Positions 7,704 through 7,902 of a stretch of DNA of 7,902 bases are shown here, one piece after another. The notes beneath the pieces are model-generated. The model had not been told where the DNA came from and ran no database searches. It saw only the letters and a list, made by a program, of their open reading frames with translations. This DNA comes from Calditrichota bacterium. Lineage in GTDB: Bacteria; Zhuqueibacterota; Zhuqueibacteria; Residuimicrobiales; Krinioviventaceae. Every line of letters begins with the position of its first letter. Within the stretch, counting starts at the first letter, position 1. The stretch is taken from positions 1 through 7,902 of the forward strand of contig RPQV01000143.1 in assembly GCA_003818595.1 (NCBI GenBank). The letters run 5' to 3'. Made by a program: the position numbers and the translations under genes.

Positions 7704-7902
7704 TTATCGCACAATGATCATCTTTTTCGTGCGGCTCAAATTTTCGGTTTCCAATCTGTAAATATAAAGACCGCTGTTTACCGGACAACCCAGATCATCC
7801 AGTCCGTTCCAAGACACTTTGAACGTTCCTGCCTGATGCAGACCATCCGACAGCGTCGCCACTTTTTGTCCGGCCATATTATAGACCGAGAGCGTTGCCA
7901 TC
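7704..7902 (-). CDS. C-terminal end of a protein with a FlgD-like / type IX-style sorting domain
   Basis: Only the last 65 residues are in the window; the frame stays open to the right edge and the stop is TAA at 7706-7704. The fragment has the usual layout of a C-terminal export domain of the FlgD/Por-secretion type: a strand with LSVYNMAGQKVATL, a turn, FKVSWNGLDDLGCPVNSG, then GLYIYRLETE and a basic end KKMIIVR. In this superphylum such domains mark large proteins for type IX secretion to the surface or medium, and the domain is removed or anchored afterwards. The main body and function are outside the window; an endo-acting glycanase or carbohydrate-binding protein would fit the neighbours but cannot be shown. 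The stop is 57 bases before the GH95 ATG, with no clear terminator between, so it may belong to the same operon. The ATG at 7901 is internal to the domain, not a start. Confidence 0.85.
   Translation of the reverse strand, partial: MATLSVYNMAGQKVATLSDGLHQAGTFKVSWNGLDDLGCPVNSGLYIYRLETENLSRTKKMIIVR

Overview
The window is a compact cluster of plant cell-wall glycoside hydrolases, all on the minus strand and transcribed right to left. In order of transcription it holds: the C-terminal end of a protein with a FlgD-like / type IX-style sorting domain (cut by the right edge), a GH95 enzyme (alpha-L-fucosidase or alpha-L-galactosidase), a GH43 enzyme with a C-terminal CBM6-like domain, a GH3 beta-xylosidase-like enzyme with an inserted PA14 domain, and a GH51 alpha-L-arabinofuranosidase (C-terminus cut by the left edge). 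Gaps are about 57, 35, 123 and 40 bases, so no stretch over 300 bases lacks a gene. I found no RNA gene, transposon, CRISPR array or SusC/SusD pair.

Organism: the sorting domain at the right edge (VYNMAGQKVATL...SGLYIYRL...KKMIIVR) and the signal peptides ending in 'AQ' point to the Fibrobacterota-Chlorobiota-Bacteroidota superphylum. Every complete gene start has a good Shine-Dalgarno sequence, which is uncommon in Bacteroidota proper. I therefore lean toward a relative such as Ignavibacteria, Calditrichota, KSB1 or a similar lineage. This placement is inference; there is no marker gene in the window.

How the genes fit: GH43 and GH51 enzymes commonly remove arabinofuranose side chains, GH3 enzymes with the WWSEALHG motif usually release xylose from xylo-oligosaccharides, and GH95 removes terminal L-fucose or L-galactose. 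Together they look like the exo-acting part of a system for decorated glucuronoarabinoxylan. Xyloglucan or a pectic side chain are alternatives. In the GH95 protein a threonine sits where the fucosidase of Bifidobacterium bifidum has a specificity histidine, which favours L-galactose as substrate. All four enzymes have signal peptides, and none of the three with visible C-termini carries a sorting domain. The simplest reading is that they act in the periplasm on oligosaccharides, while the partly seen upstream protein is exported to the surface or outside.

This is a coherent catabolic locus made of known families. I see no sign of a fundamentally new system. The most useful leads are the GH95 substrate specificity, the split between sorted and unsorted proteins, and two inverted repeats in the one wide gap.
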